This document shows, one piece after another, positions 1 through 8,816 of a stretch of 64,000 nt of DNA; the first letter of the stretch is position 1; each line of letters starts with the position of its first letter. The translations under genes were made by a program, and so were the position numbers. The stretch comes from Meira nashicola (lineage: Eukaryota; Basidiomycota; Exobasidiomycetes; Exobasidiales; Brachybasidiaceae): contig BCJU01000001.1 of the NCBI GenBank assembly GCA_001600355.1, forward strand, positions 1 through 64,000, read 5' to 3'. The notes beneath the pieces were generated by a model, which saw only the letters and a list, made by a program, of their open reading frames with translations, was not told the DNA's origin and ran no database searches.

Positions 1-723
1 GTAGTGAAAATGTTTGTGAGGGTGGAAGAATGGAATCAATTCTCCAAAACAAGGCTTCTTTTTAGTAATTCGAGAGCATATAAGCCTGCCCTGCCAGCGT
101 GCACATCCTGTAAAAGCGTCTACTGTCCAATGGGATGAAACGTAGTATGGCCGATGAAGTTATGATCATCCAAAGAATTATATCGAAAATGACGGAGCAG
201 GAAGCAATACCTTCTGCAGGCTAGACAGTAGTATATATCGATCAACATCACTCAAATTCTACTGCTCACGTTCGCTGACCGGTCGAGTCCATACCCGTCG
301 AATAGGATTCAGTAACACATTAGACAAGTCCTGATTGATATTTTCATTGGAAACCTGTTGTTGGTCGTAGGTACAATAAATTAAATAAGCAGACAACACA
401 ATCGGTGCGCAGCGCAATGTATGTATTGTTTGTTAGTTGATTGATTGGTGAATGTCGTTTGATGATGTGGGCTACTTGAACTCGCGTAAAGACGCGTTTT
501 ATTTTACCATCAATTTCCAATCCTTCTAGCGCTGAAAATTCAAACCCCGCATTTACTGCAAATTATATACATATGTATGTACTGTACCGGTCCACAGTAG
601 TCCGTGCACCCGATCCTTTACCGGTTTAACCGAATTTTAATGCATAAAAATCACTCTTGTGGAGTCGCAATTTCATTCATTCTTTTCTCACTTTCCATCG
701 TCACGATTGAGCGTCCACCAAAA
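1..723. other. left-edge intergenic region
   Basis: No gene is recognisable in this stretch. It contains a copy of the GC-rich near-palindrome TGCGCAGCGCA at about 406-416, which is related to two longer copies elsewhere in the window, and an AT-rich TATACATATGTATGTA-like stretch near 566-582. The last part, 604-723, is open in frame with the following gene but looks like 5' leader. Confidence 0.6.
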
Positions 724-1884
724 ATGGCTTTAAATGACATTCCAGAAAGTTGTAAAGCTTTTCAATTAGAAAAATCTGCCCAAAAAGGTGAAAGAAATGA
801 AGCGATTTTACGTTCGGTTCGAGTTCCAAAAGAAAAAGAAGGGATGGTTTTAGTTCGAATGTTTGCAGCAGGATTTAATAGAAGGGATGAATGGGCAATG
901 CAAGGTTTATATCCCGGTTTAACTTTTGGAGATTCAACGATCGGATGTGATGGGGTTGGAAAAGTTATTCGTGGAAAGATGGAAAAAGATGAATTTTTAC
1001 CTTGTCATCCTAATAATTTAGTCATTTTAGTACCTACTCGCGGATGGTTAAAAGATCCTCTTGGACCTGAAATCTCTTTATCTTTTGAAAAGAATAATTT
1101 AGGCGGAAAAGGTTTTGGATTATTAGGTTCAACTAAACCAACAAACGGAGTTGGAACTTTTATCGAATATTGTCAAATAGAAAATGATATGGTTGTAAAC
1201 GTTCCTGGTCATTTGAATAGCGTTCAAGCAGCTTGTCTTCCATGTGGTGGCGTGACTGCTTTTCGTGCTTTATTCACAAAAGCTAAAATTCAAAAAGGTC
1301 AAAACGTTTTAATTACTGGAATTGGTGGTGGAGTGGCAATAATTGCTCTTCAATTTGCCATTGCAATTGGAGCAAATGTTTTCGTTACTGGTGGAACACA
1401 AGAGAAAGTGAAAAGAGCTATTGAATTAGGCGCAAAAGGTGGCGTAATTTATCGTGAAAAAGATTGGCCAAAGAATTTAGCAAAGATGATTAAAGATCAA
1501 CTTCCCAAAAAGCCATATTTGGATGCTATAATTGATAGTGCAGGTGGAGAAGTTCCAGCTCAATCTGCAATTGCAGGCTTAAAGAATGGCGGTAAAATCG
1601 TTTGTTACGGAATGACATCTTCTCCAAAGATGACTTTCACAATGCGTGAAGTATTGAGAAATGTAGATGTGATGGGTTCAACGATGGGAAGTGCGGAAGA
1701 GTTTAAGCGAATGATCAAATTTGTTGATCAACATAAAATCGTACCGGTAATCGATACCGTTTTAGATGGTTTAAAAGAGGCAAATTTAGGTTTCGCACTT
1801 TTACAAGATGCCGATAAACGTAGTGGTGGAAAAGTTGTTGTTAGAATTACTCAAGATTCACATGAACGTCAAAGTAAAATTTAA
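724..1884 (+). CDS. medium-chain dehydrogenase/reductase, quinone-oxidoreductase-like
   Basis: A 386-residue MDR-superfamily oxidoreductase with an ADH-like N-terminal half and a Rossmann half. The nucleotide-binding glycine motif is GIGGGVA at about residues 198-204, which suggests NAD(P)H. The zinc-ADH GHE signature is absent and a GCDGVG segment stands in its place, as in zinc-independent enoyl reductase/quinone oxidoreductase relatives such as YogA-like proteins. I chose the ATG at 724 (A at -3) because the family usually begins near this point. An in-frame ATG at 640 would add 28 residues with a hydrophobic stretch but has a weaker context. The protein ends in Ser-Lys-Ile, a weak PTS1-like tail. 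The substrate is unknown. Confidence 0.8.
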   Translation: MALNDIPESCKAFQLEKSAQKGERNEAILRSVRVPKEKEGMVLVRMFAAGFNRRDEWAMQGLYPGLTFGDSTIGCDGVGKVIRGKMEKDEFLPCHPNNLVILVPTRGWLKDPLGPEISLSFEKNNLGGKGFGLLGSTKPTNGVGTFIEYCQIENDMVVNVPGHLNSVQAACLPCGGVTAFRALFTKAKIQKGQNVLITGIGGGVAIIALQFAIAIGANVFVTGGTQEKVKRAIELGAKGGVIYREKDWPKNLAKMIKDQLPKKPYLDAIIDSAGGEVPAQSAIAGLKNGGKIVCYGMTSSPKMTFTMREVLRNVDVMGSTMGSAEEFKRMIKFVDQHKIVPVIDTVLDGLKEANLGFALLQDADKRSGGKVVVRITQDSHERQSKI

Positions 1885-2507
1885 TATGACCACTTAATGA
1901 TGATTATACTACTTTTCACAATTTATAAATTATATATCGAAATTTTCTCGTTTGAATTCATTCCATTTTAATACATATTTGACCTCCTTTTTCACAAATT
2001 CTTAAAATACATAGGTATGTAAAACGTATTGACGGAGATTACATACATATATCTACCGTTCCAACGGGAAATTTGTATGAGTGCGTAGAGTAGGGTTGCT
2101 AAGCGGGTGGCGCGCTAAAGGCGTCAAAGTGAAGAGCTATCCTGCAGGAACCCTTTTACCGAATAAAAGGCTCTCTTTCGGATATACTTGATAAATCGAA
2201 GTGGGGTAAGGCAAAATACCTGTCTTGTTTTACTATTTTTTTAACAAGAAAATTAATAAAGTAAAGTAAGATTACGATTTGAGATAAGGGAATTTAAAGT
2301 GAACAAATTAAGTGATCAAAAAAGAATACCTAAAAAAATTCAATTTAAAGAACTTTAAAATCATCTTTTTCTTTTTATCTTAACATCCATTTTCTCTTGA
2401 AAATTCTTTTTACCGTGCATGCCATCAAATTAGTCAATCAATCAAACAATAGCTGAAAACAAATTTGTGGAACATTTTATTTTTGTTCTATTGCTTCAAG
2501 AATTATA
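1885..2507. other. intergenic, AT-rich
   Basis: This is a gap between two genes on the same strand. It holds the 3' end of the oxidoreductase and the promoter of the next gene. I see a small GC-rich patch at about 2100-2130 and nothing that looks coding. Confidence 0.5.
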
Positions 2508-4001
2508 ATGTTTTCATATCTTGGATCGGATCAAATTATTTTGGTAGCATGTTTAGCTTGCTTAGCAATCTTCTTTCGCTTCACCTTTACGAAATTTAAC
2601 AAGCAAGTAGAAATACATTCTGAAAAGCCAGTACGCAAGATCGTTCGCAACAGATATTGGTCAATTCCAGATGCTCAATCTTATCGTACAATTTGTTCAA
2701 CAGAATCTCCCAAATTTCGACCTTTTCGATATGGAGATTATAAAGTGACAATGGGAATTCGTTTTATACCTGAAGTTCAATGGTTCGAACTTTATAAATC
2801 TTATCCGGCATATATACGTTTACGTCAATTACGACACCAAACCAAAGGAAAAGAATGTTGCGATATCGTTTCACATCCTAAACAAAGGAATACAATAGCA
2901 GCTCTAGAAGTAGCTCGAAGTATTTCAGCTTATTTAAGCGCTCGTTATCCAGATCTTTTCGAAATAGAATTATGTAAAGAAGCCAAAGATGCCGGAAATT
3001 TTGGTGAAAATGTTCGTGCTATAAAGCGTTTAAATTGCAAAGATGGTATCAATTTACCTTTTAAAAGATGGCCTTTACCAAATATTGACGATAAAATTGC
3101 TTTACAATCAGAACAAATCGATCCTACTTTGTACAATCCGATGGCAGTAGCAGGAGAATTGGTTCCTGACGATTTGGCTTTACTTTTACCTGATGATGAC
3201 GCAATTCCCGATGAAAGAGGAGCTTTACAATATAGACTTATCGCTGGTAGCATTTGTACTGCAGGATTTTGGCGATTACGTGATAAATTGAATTGTACTT
3301 TGCAAGAAATTCATACGTCAGGCAAAGTTCCGCAATTTGCTGAAAGACTTCGTGATCCTTTAGATAGATTTTTCACAAAGATGGAAGCGGGAAGCGATCG
3401 TTTATCCGAAAGGAATAATTACTTTTTCCAAGTAGTTCGAAAAGAAGATTCGATGAATAAAGTATATCAATTGCGAGATGGTACATTAATACCTGACGTT
3501 TTAAACGATTCCAATTCATCCATAAAAGAGCAACAATTAAACGATCAAACGGAATTGACTTGGGGCTTAAGTACAAACGGTCCTGAACATCTTTATGACG
3601 CTTCAACAAAAGGTCCAAAAGAAGAAGCAGGAACGATAAAAGTTGATTCAACATTCGGACCAGTAGATCTTTCGATGCCGATTCAAAGGCCACAAGATTT
3701 GGTAATGCGAACTGAAAGGCAAACATTAAGAAAGTTGCCTAAAAGTGGCGCAGTTTTATTCACAATTCATACGCATATGGTTCCAATCGAAATTATGGCA
3801 AAAGAGCCTGGCATACCTGGTAGATTAGCATATGCAATGCGCAATTGGCCTGAAGATGTAGCCTGGTATAAAGCAGCTTCTCTTTATCGAGAAATCGTTT
3901 TACCTTTTTTAGATCAAGCTCATCAAGATCAAATCCGATCTGGTATAATCACAACGCAAGAAGCCGAAGAAGAGCGAAGTAAGAAATCGTATCCGTTTTA
4001 A
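2508..4001 (+). CDS. heme-dependent oxidative N-demethylase-like (DUF3445), membrane-anchored
   Basis: A 497-residue single-exon protein. Residues about 8-27 form a hydrophobic anchor. The rest matches the fungal DUF3445/HDOD family in pattern: an N-terminal block with FRPFRYGDYKVTMG and an early arginine-rich tract, a central PDDLALLLPDD segment, and a C-terminal block with FTIHTHMVPIE and RLAYAMRNWPEDVAWYK. Known HDOD enzymes remove N-methyl groups from dimethylamine using heme and other cofactors. In fungi the family is common and mostly uncharacterised. Heme binding and the substrate are inferred from the family only. The membrane anchor suggests a cytosol-facing domain on an internal membrane. 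Confidence 0.8.
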   Translation: MFSYLGSDQIILVACLACLAIFFRFTFTKFNKQVEIHSEKPVRKIVRNRYWSIPDAQSYRTICSTESPKFRPFRYGDYKVTMGIRFIPEVQWFELYKSYPAYIRLRQLRHQTKGKECCDIVSHPKQRNTIAALEVARSISAYLSARYPDLFEIELCKEAKDAGNFGENVRAIKRLNCKDGINLPFKRWPLPNIDDKIALQSEQIDPTLYNPMAVAGELVPDDLALLLPDDDAIPDERGALQYRLIAGSICTAGFWRLRDKLNCTLQEIHTSGKVPQFAERLRDPLDRFFTKMEAGSDRLSERNNYFFQVVRKEDSMNKVYQLRDGTLIPDVLNDSNSSIKEQQLNDQTELTWGLSTNGPEHLYDASTKGPKEEAGTIKVDSTFGPVDLSMPIQRPQDLVMRTERQTLRKLPKSGAVLFTIHTHMVPIEIMAKEPGIPGRLAYAMRNWPEDVAWYKAASLYREIVLPFLDQAHQDQIRSGIITTQEAEEERSKKSYPF

Positions 4002-4156
4002 AGCTTGCGATGAATTTATAAGATATTTCTCTCCAAAAACTTCAAACATCTTGTATATCAATGCTTTTCCAAAGATGTGACATCATGCAATATTACAAAT
4101 ATACTTCTCTCATATGATTTGAGTTAATCTGACCCAAATTCCTCTATTTAGTCGCA

Positions 4157-5629
4157 TTAATGTGAAGAAGAATGCTTTCTTTCTCCATTTTCGATCAATT
4201 TTTCCGATGGTTTTGTACTTTCTGCTGATGGATTTGCTGCTGCTGCTGAAACTTCCTTCTTACGCTCTATCCAAACCCAGATTGGAATTGTTGAAAAGAG
4301 TACTACTAACCATGCCAAAAGGATTCCCATATTTTTCAATAATTCTATATGACGTCCAGTATTATAGATTATGGTGACGTATGCTTGACGAAGATTATAA
4401 AAAGGCATTGCATATCCATATTTGAAAAGGCTCACTTGTAATTCGATTGGCAAATTTGCCACGCTCACGTTAATGATGATAATGAATACCAATGCGAAAC
4501 CAATGAATTGCGGACCGACGAGGGACAAAGCTGCTTCCGTCCATAAACCCAAAACGCACATACCCAAAAAGGTAAAGCACCACCAAATCATAAAACCTGC
4601 TCCATATCCGTATCCTAAACCCCCAAAACCAAGTTTAAACGGTAAATTGATCATGGAGAACATGCAACTCAAAATAAAGTAAGCTGGAATAGGAACAAGC
4701 AAACGCATCAAAACGAAAGATCGAAAGCGCAATTTACGTTGAATGCCTTGACGCATTCCAAAGTTTCCCATTGTGATGTTGAAAGCTAAAATCATTGCAT
4801 AAATTAGGCCGACAAATGTTGGTGCAATGCTCACAGGTTCGTTCCAAGGTCGTAAATTGATGTAAGAACTTGAAATTCCACCTGCCAACGTTTGAGGAGC
4901 TTGTGATGCAATCGCATTCAATACGTTTGCGTTGTCGGAATTTGCAGAAAGCCATCTTGCTGCACTTTGTGCATTTATTTGTGCAAGCGAAGAAGTCATA
5001 ATACCTCGAATTGATCCCAAAATTGGACCATCAACGGCTTGTTGATTTCTTGCTTCGGAATAATAAATTCGTACAACTTCTGTTGGATTCCAACTTGCAT
5101 TCGCCGATGTACGCGCTTGATCGAGAGCGACAGTAGCATCTGATAAAATTTCGACAAAGATCCATGCAACTTGATCGACAGCGACAGCTTTTTCAACATC
5201 TGCCGTAGTAGGATATAAATTAGGATCGATAGAATGCCATGAAAGGTGAGGAGGAGGATTTGAATTAGTGGACAACAAAATGTTTGTTACATTTTGTCCT
5301 ATAGCTCCGTTTGGATCTCTATTAAGGATGTATGCGTGTATATTTGGTGTTTTATCACTTGATTTCCATAAAGAACCCCAATAAATGGTTACGACTGCCC
5401 AAATTAACAAACAAATAGCAAAAGTCACTCTTGCAAGTCCGATTAAATAAGCTTTACGAAGTGGAGCCAATTCGGCATCCCAAAAGCCATGTGAATACAA
5501 TCCTCCATTTGAAGAAGAAGAAGAAGGATCTTGTTGATTATCAGATTGCTTTTCTACATCATCACTTGTAGACTCTTTGTGTGCTGCTTGACGTTCAGCG
5601 GTACTATCGACGGTAGAAAACTCGTTCAT
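4157..5629 (-). CDS. Sng1/DUF3533-family membrane protein
   Basis: A 490-residue integral membrane protein with the layout of the fungal DUF3533 family (yeast Sng1, linked to nitrosoguanidine resistance). It has a polar Ser-rich N-terminal tail, one TM at about 62-84, a large extracytosolic domain rich in Asn and Ala, and five further TMs between about 268 and 458. The motif NLRPWNEP followed by APTFVGLIYAMI at the start of the C-terminal membrane block is typical. Its 3' end converges with the HDOD-like gene across about 155 bp. Its 5' end faces the long 5.6-7.1 kb gap. The transported or sensed compound cannot be told from sequence. Confidence 0.8.
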   Translation of the reverse strand: MNEFSTVDSTAERQAAHKESTSDDVEKQSDNQQDPSSSSSNGGLYSHGFWDAELAPLRKAYLIGLARVTFAICLLIWAVVTIYWGSLWKSSDKTPNIHAYILNRDPNGAIGQNVTNILLSTNSNPPPHLSWHSIDPNLYPTTADVEKAVAVDQVAWIFVEILSDATVALDQARTSANASWNPTEVVRIYYSEARNQQAVDGPILGSIRGIMTSSLAQINAQSAARWLSANSDNANVLNAIASQAPQTLAGGISSSYINLRPWNEPVSIAPTFVGLIYAMILAFNITMGNFGMRQGIQRKLRFRSFVLMRLLVPIPAYFILSCMFSMINLPFKLGFGGLGYGYGAGFMIWWCFTFLGMCVLGLWTEAALSLVGPQFIGFALVFIIIINVSVANLPIELQVSLFKYGYAMPFYNLRQAYVTIIYNTGRHIELLKNMGILLAWLVVLFSTIPIWVWIERKKEVSAAAANPSAESTKPSEKLIENGERKHSSSH

Positions 5630-5927
5630 GGTGGATCAAGGCAAAGTTCAAACTAAAGAACTTATCAAGGTTATAAAGGATGAAGAATGTTGAATGGGTG
5701 GGTAAAAGTAAAAGGTGGTGGTATTTATAATGATGACGGAGTTTCGATTTGTTTTGACATGATTTGCTGAAAAAAAAGGATTCGTGCAATTACTCCATGA
5801 ACTTTTTGGGCATAACGCAAAATGAAACACAGGCATGACACCTAACATCTTTAACGCCGAAAATGGAAAAGAGCGGACATATTGACACATCGTACCTTAG
5901 AAGATTTCCAATGCTCCGCGGGCAAGT

Positions 5928-5941
5928 GCGCTGCGCAGCGC
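5928..5941. repeat. GC-rich perfect palindrome, copy 1
   Basis: GCGCTGCGCAGCGC is a perfect 14-bp palindrome. An identical copy lies at 35128-35141. Related shorter forms occur at about 406-416 and 16311-16329. All are intergenic in otherwise AT-rich DNA. Confidence 0.8.
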
Positions 5942-6243
5942 GTTCTAGTCTATGCATATAGTAATAGAACATACTTAGAACTACGCGCGTGTGTGGACTT
6001 TATCTCTCCGAATAACCTTTATGCAGCGGAAGACGGGGATAAGATATACTTTTTTGCTTTCCCGAATTCGATTGGGCGGAACGTAAGCGCCTAAGCCTTG
6101 AATGTGAACGTGTTCGGAAAATCCGCGCGTTTCCTCGGTGTTTAATAGCAAGATCATCATCTCTTGATGAACAGGATGTGAATGACTTGATCGCGAGTTG
6201 CTTTGATCCATCAGGAGAGCCTAGGTCCAATCAACTTCATAGA

Positions 6244-6382
6244 ACATAGTCAGGTGTTGGTCTTGAATTGAATGGTAATATACACAAACGTTCAGATACT
6301 GATAGTTGTTGGTGTGATGCACATAGAGATGTTGGTATTCGCTACAAGAAAACATTGTCAAGTGTTGGACTTTGATTGAATG
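6244..6382 (+). repeat. imperfect direct repeat pair, 31 bp
   Basis: Positions 6244-6274 and 6352-6382 align without gaps with 26 of 31 bases identical, sharing GTGTTGG and ATTGAATG blocks. The copies are 108 bp apart. No coding frame explains them. Confidence 0.65.
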
Positions 6383-7142
6383 TGTATGAACGGGCAACTA
6401 AATCTTATCTGTACGGTCATTGTTAAGTATAGATTAATAATCAGAATCAATCGAGCATGCAGTTCTGTTTAAGATTCATTCTTCGTTTGTAGAATAGAAT
6501 ACACTTGACGGGTCTGCTGATGCTCTACTCTATACATGGAAAAAAGGAGGGCCTACCGAAAAGTGATGTATCAATAGAAGGGGGGCAATCGTATTGGTGA
6601 AGCCCATCATCAATGAAATGCATAAATTGGACTTTATGAAAGAGACAAAATGCTAATTAGGTTGACCGGTTTTGTGCTTGAACGATCAGGCCTCCTTTGT
6701 CTGACGAGAATGCTAGCCGCTCAGTGTTCTGATGCCCTAAAATTATAACAACCGCGTCGCTTCTTCAACGCGTTCTCGGCCTGCAAATTAGGTAAAAAGT
6801 ACAAAGGGAAAACCTTCTGCGGTCCGCAACAACCTCAAAAGTGGCTTGAAGTTTACACTGTATTGGCATTGCGATTATCCTTTGTTATTCATCAAGCACA
6901 CTTCTCTAATGGCCGTTTTCTTGCAGCATATTATTCCCCCTTTGTTCGATCCATGATTATGGTGGGGGAAAACCTTTGCGAAAAAAAAAATCCTGTTCCT
7001 TTGTCCTTGTACCATTCATTCTTGAAGAATTAATCATCTTTCAATAAATCTTTATAAATACCGTTCCCATTGAGAAAGATTGTATTGCATCCCCAAAATT
7101 CCGTTTTCCCTTTTTAAAAAACAGTAAGATTATACTACCGAA

Positions 7143-8480
7143 ATGGTTCAACTTCCTACAGCAGCGAACAATTTTGATCCCAAAGCGCCAATGAGGCCAA
7201 TTCATTTTCGTCCGATTCGTTATGAGGTTCAAGCAGAAGTGGACAAATTGTTTGGCTTATCTCAAATGCAAAAACGTCAAGTAGCCCTTCGTCATCGAGA
7301 CGAAGATGGTAGATTATGGTTCGATGGATTAGAAGAAGAAGAATTTCGTCATCTTTTGCAACCTAGATCGATTCCTAGCAGTCCAATGAGCCCTTTCAAT
7401 AACGATTTCTCACGTAGATCTTCAACAGCAACTGGCGTATCAAATTCTGTTCCTAGTTCTCCAACAAATCCATTCTTTACTCCTACTGGAAATTCATCTG
7501 AAAACGGTTTCACACGTCGAAGGTCTAGTATTTCAACAAACCTTTTACTCCAATTTGATGATTCAATTCATCTTCAAAGGCGAAAAAGTGTTCCATTTTT
7601 GCCCTTAACTGCAATGCTTGAAAAAGAAACCAATCTTGAAACAGCCGCATCCGTTCAACCTGCCCAACAAGCCAAAAAAGTTGATTCTGTACCCATTTAT
7701 AAACGTCGCAGAAACAAACGAAGTAGGAGTAATGATGATTTGCACCACGTACAGAGCAAGAATAAAGTTTTTTTAGGTCGATTAAATGCAGAAGAAGAAA
7801 ACCTTTTTGAAGATAATGTGAAATCTCGAACAAGAGAACGCCTTCAAACGACAGAGACGGAAATTATTATGCCCAAGTTTTTACCAATTCCTCGACATCA
7901 ATTAGATGGAAAAAAGCTAGAAGAGGCTTTTGGACCTTCGAAGAAAGGATTAGATGACAGAATGAACGAAAATTCCATCACGACAAAGATTTTGGAGCAC
8001 CAGAGTCCAAGTTCTTCAATTCGCTCTTCCCCTTCACCTACTTCGTTGCAGTATGAAGTTGTAAAATTAGGTTCAGATACTGATAAGCTTAACAGAAGAT
8101 CGAGAACGATTGACGAAGGTGAATGCATCAGTCCGAATTCAAAAGTCGACAACAGCAATAATCCAATGGATTCAAACACAAAAAGTGCTTTCAAGCCAAA
8201 AAAAGAACGCCGTAATACTACTTTCATCACTGCCGACATTCCTAAAGCAGCAGCAATGTTGGGAATGACTGCTAATAATGAAAAACTTCTCCTTCCTGGT
8301 GGATTGGGTACAGGCGAACATGTATATGATGGGGTCGAAATTCCATGTGCAAGTGTGCGATTGCAAAGTGACGATGAAGAAGAAGAAGAAGATGAAGAGG
8401 AAAATGTCAAAAATACTTCACGCGGGCTTCGCACAAAATTTGATCGACGGAAAGATCGAATGAAGAGAGCATTACATTGA
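7143..8480 (+). CDS. uncharacterised protein, orphan 1
   Basis: A 445-residue single-exon protein I do not recognise. The N-terminal 75 residues look folded (basic and aromatic, with DKLFGLSQMQKRQVALRHRDEDG). Then comes Ser/Pro-rich low complexity with repeated SSPMSPF/SSPTNPF-like phrases and a possible nuclear-type basic cluster YKRRRNKRSRS near 184-194. A second conserved-looking block (ITADIPKAAAMLGM... GEHVYDGVEIPCASVRL) at about 360-410 is followed by a run of Asp/Glu and a basic tail. Repeated S-P pairs suggest phosphorylation by proline-directed kinases, which is inference. There is no signal peptide or TM. A regulatory or scaffold role is possible but unsupported. Confidence 0.7.
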   Translation: MVQLPTAANNFDPKAPMRPIHFRPIRYEVQAEVDKLFGLSQMQKRQVALRHRDEDGRLWFDGLEEEEFRHLLQPRSIPSSPMSPFNNDFSRRSSTATGVSNSVPSSPTNPFFTPTGNSSENGFTRRRSSISTNLLLQFDDSIHLQRRKSVPFLPLTAMLEKETNLETAASVQPAQQAKKVDSVPIYKRRRNKRSRSNDDLHHVQSKNKVFLGRLNAEEENLFEDNVKSRTRERLQTTETEIIMPKFLPIPRHQLDGKKLEEAFGPSKKGLDDRMNENSITTKILEHQSPSSSIRSSPSPTSLQYEVVKLGSDTDKLNRRSRTIDEGECISPNSKVDNSNNPMDSNTKSAFKPKKERRNTTFITADIPKAAAMLGMTANNEKLLLPGGLGTGEHVYDGVEIPCASVRLQSDDEEEEEDEEENVKNTSRGLRTKFDRRKDRMKRALH

Positions 8481-8816
8481 ATTTGGCTGAATGTTTGCAC
8501 GAAATGCTTTTGTGATTTGGCGATTGAGAAGGGTGTTTGTATGCTGATTTGGAGATGACATTAATGCGAGTATGTAGTCTACGCTAGAGACTGCCAAGCT
8601 TGTTTATTACATAATTCAATACTTCGATTGTTCATATGAATGTTTAATATTTTTATATAATACTTACTGCACAGAGCGTATTCCCTTTTAGCGCCTGGAA
8701 AAACGCGTGCTAAGCGCTAAGTTGAACCACTATTGTAAGATGATCATCATCTTCCTTTCAACTTTGTTTCAGTCAAAGATCGTTCCCAGCATTCGACAAA
8801 GATCAAATTTGATGGC
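8481..8816. other. intergenic with dispersed motif copy
   Basis: Holds the 3' flank of the orphan and the promoter of the pseudokinase. TATGTAGTCTAC at 8571-8582 is, on the minus strand, a relative of the TACATAGACTAC motif found at three other intergenic sites. A GCGC-containing patch lies at about 8689-8720. Confidence 0.5.

Larger units (their letters stand above)
5630..7142. other. long divergent intergenic region
   Basis: About 1.5 kb between two divergently transcribed genes. The small open frames here overlap in several frames and have no recognisable protein pattern, so I treat the stretch as non-coding promoter DNA. It contains an exact GCGCTGCGCAGCGC palindrome at 5928-5941 and an imperfect 31-bp direct repeat at 6244-6274 and 6352-6382. 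A long CDS could be missed only if it were heavily spliced. Confidence 0.5.

Noticed and set aside
270..300. Possible tRNA B-box (GGTCGAGTCC)
   Set aside because: One base short of the consensus and no cloverleaf can be drawn around it; no tRNA could be supported anywhere in the window.
7898..8500. 200-residue minus-strand frame opposite orphan 1
   Set aside because: It is Ser- and Leu-rich mirror sequence of the acidic and Ser-rich plus-strand gene and has no protein pattern; it is probably an antisense shadow.
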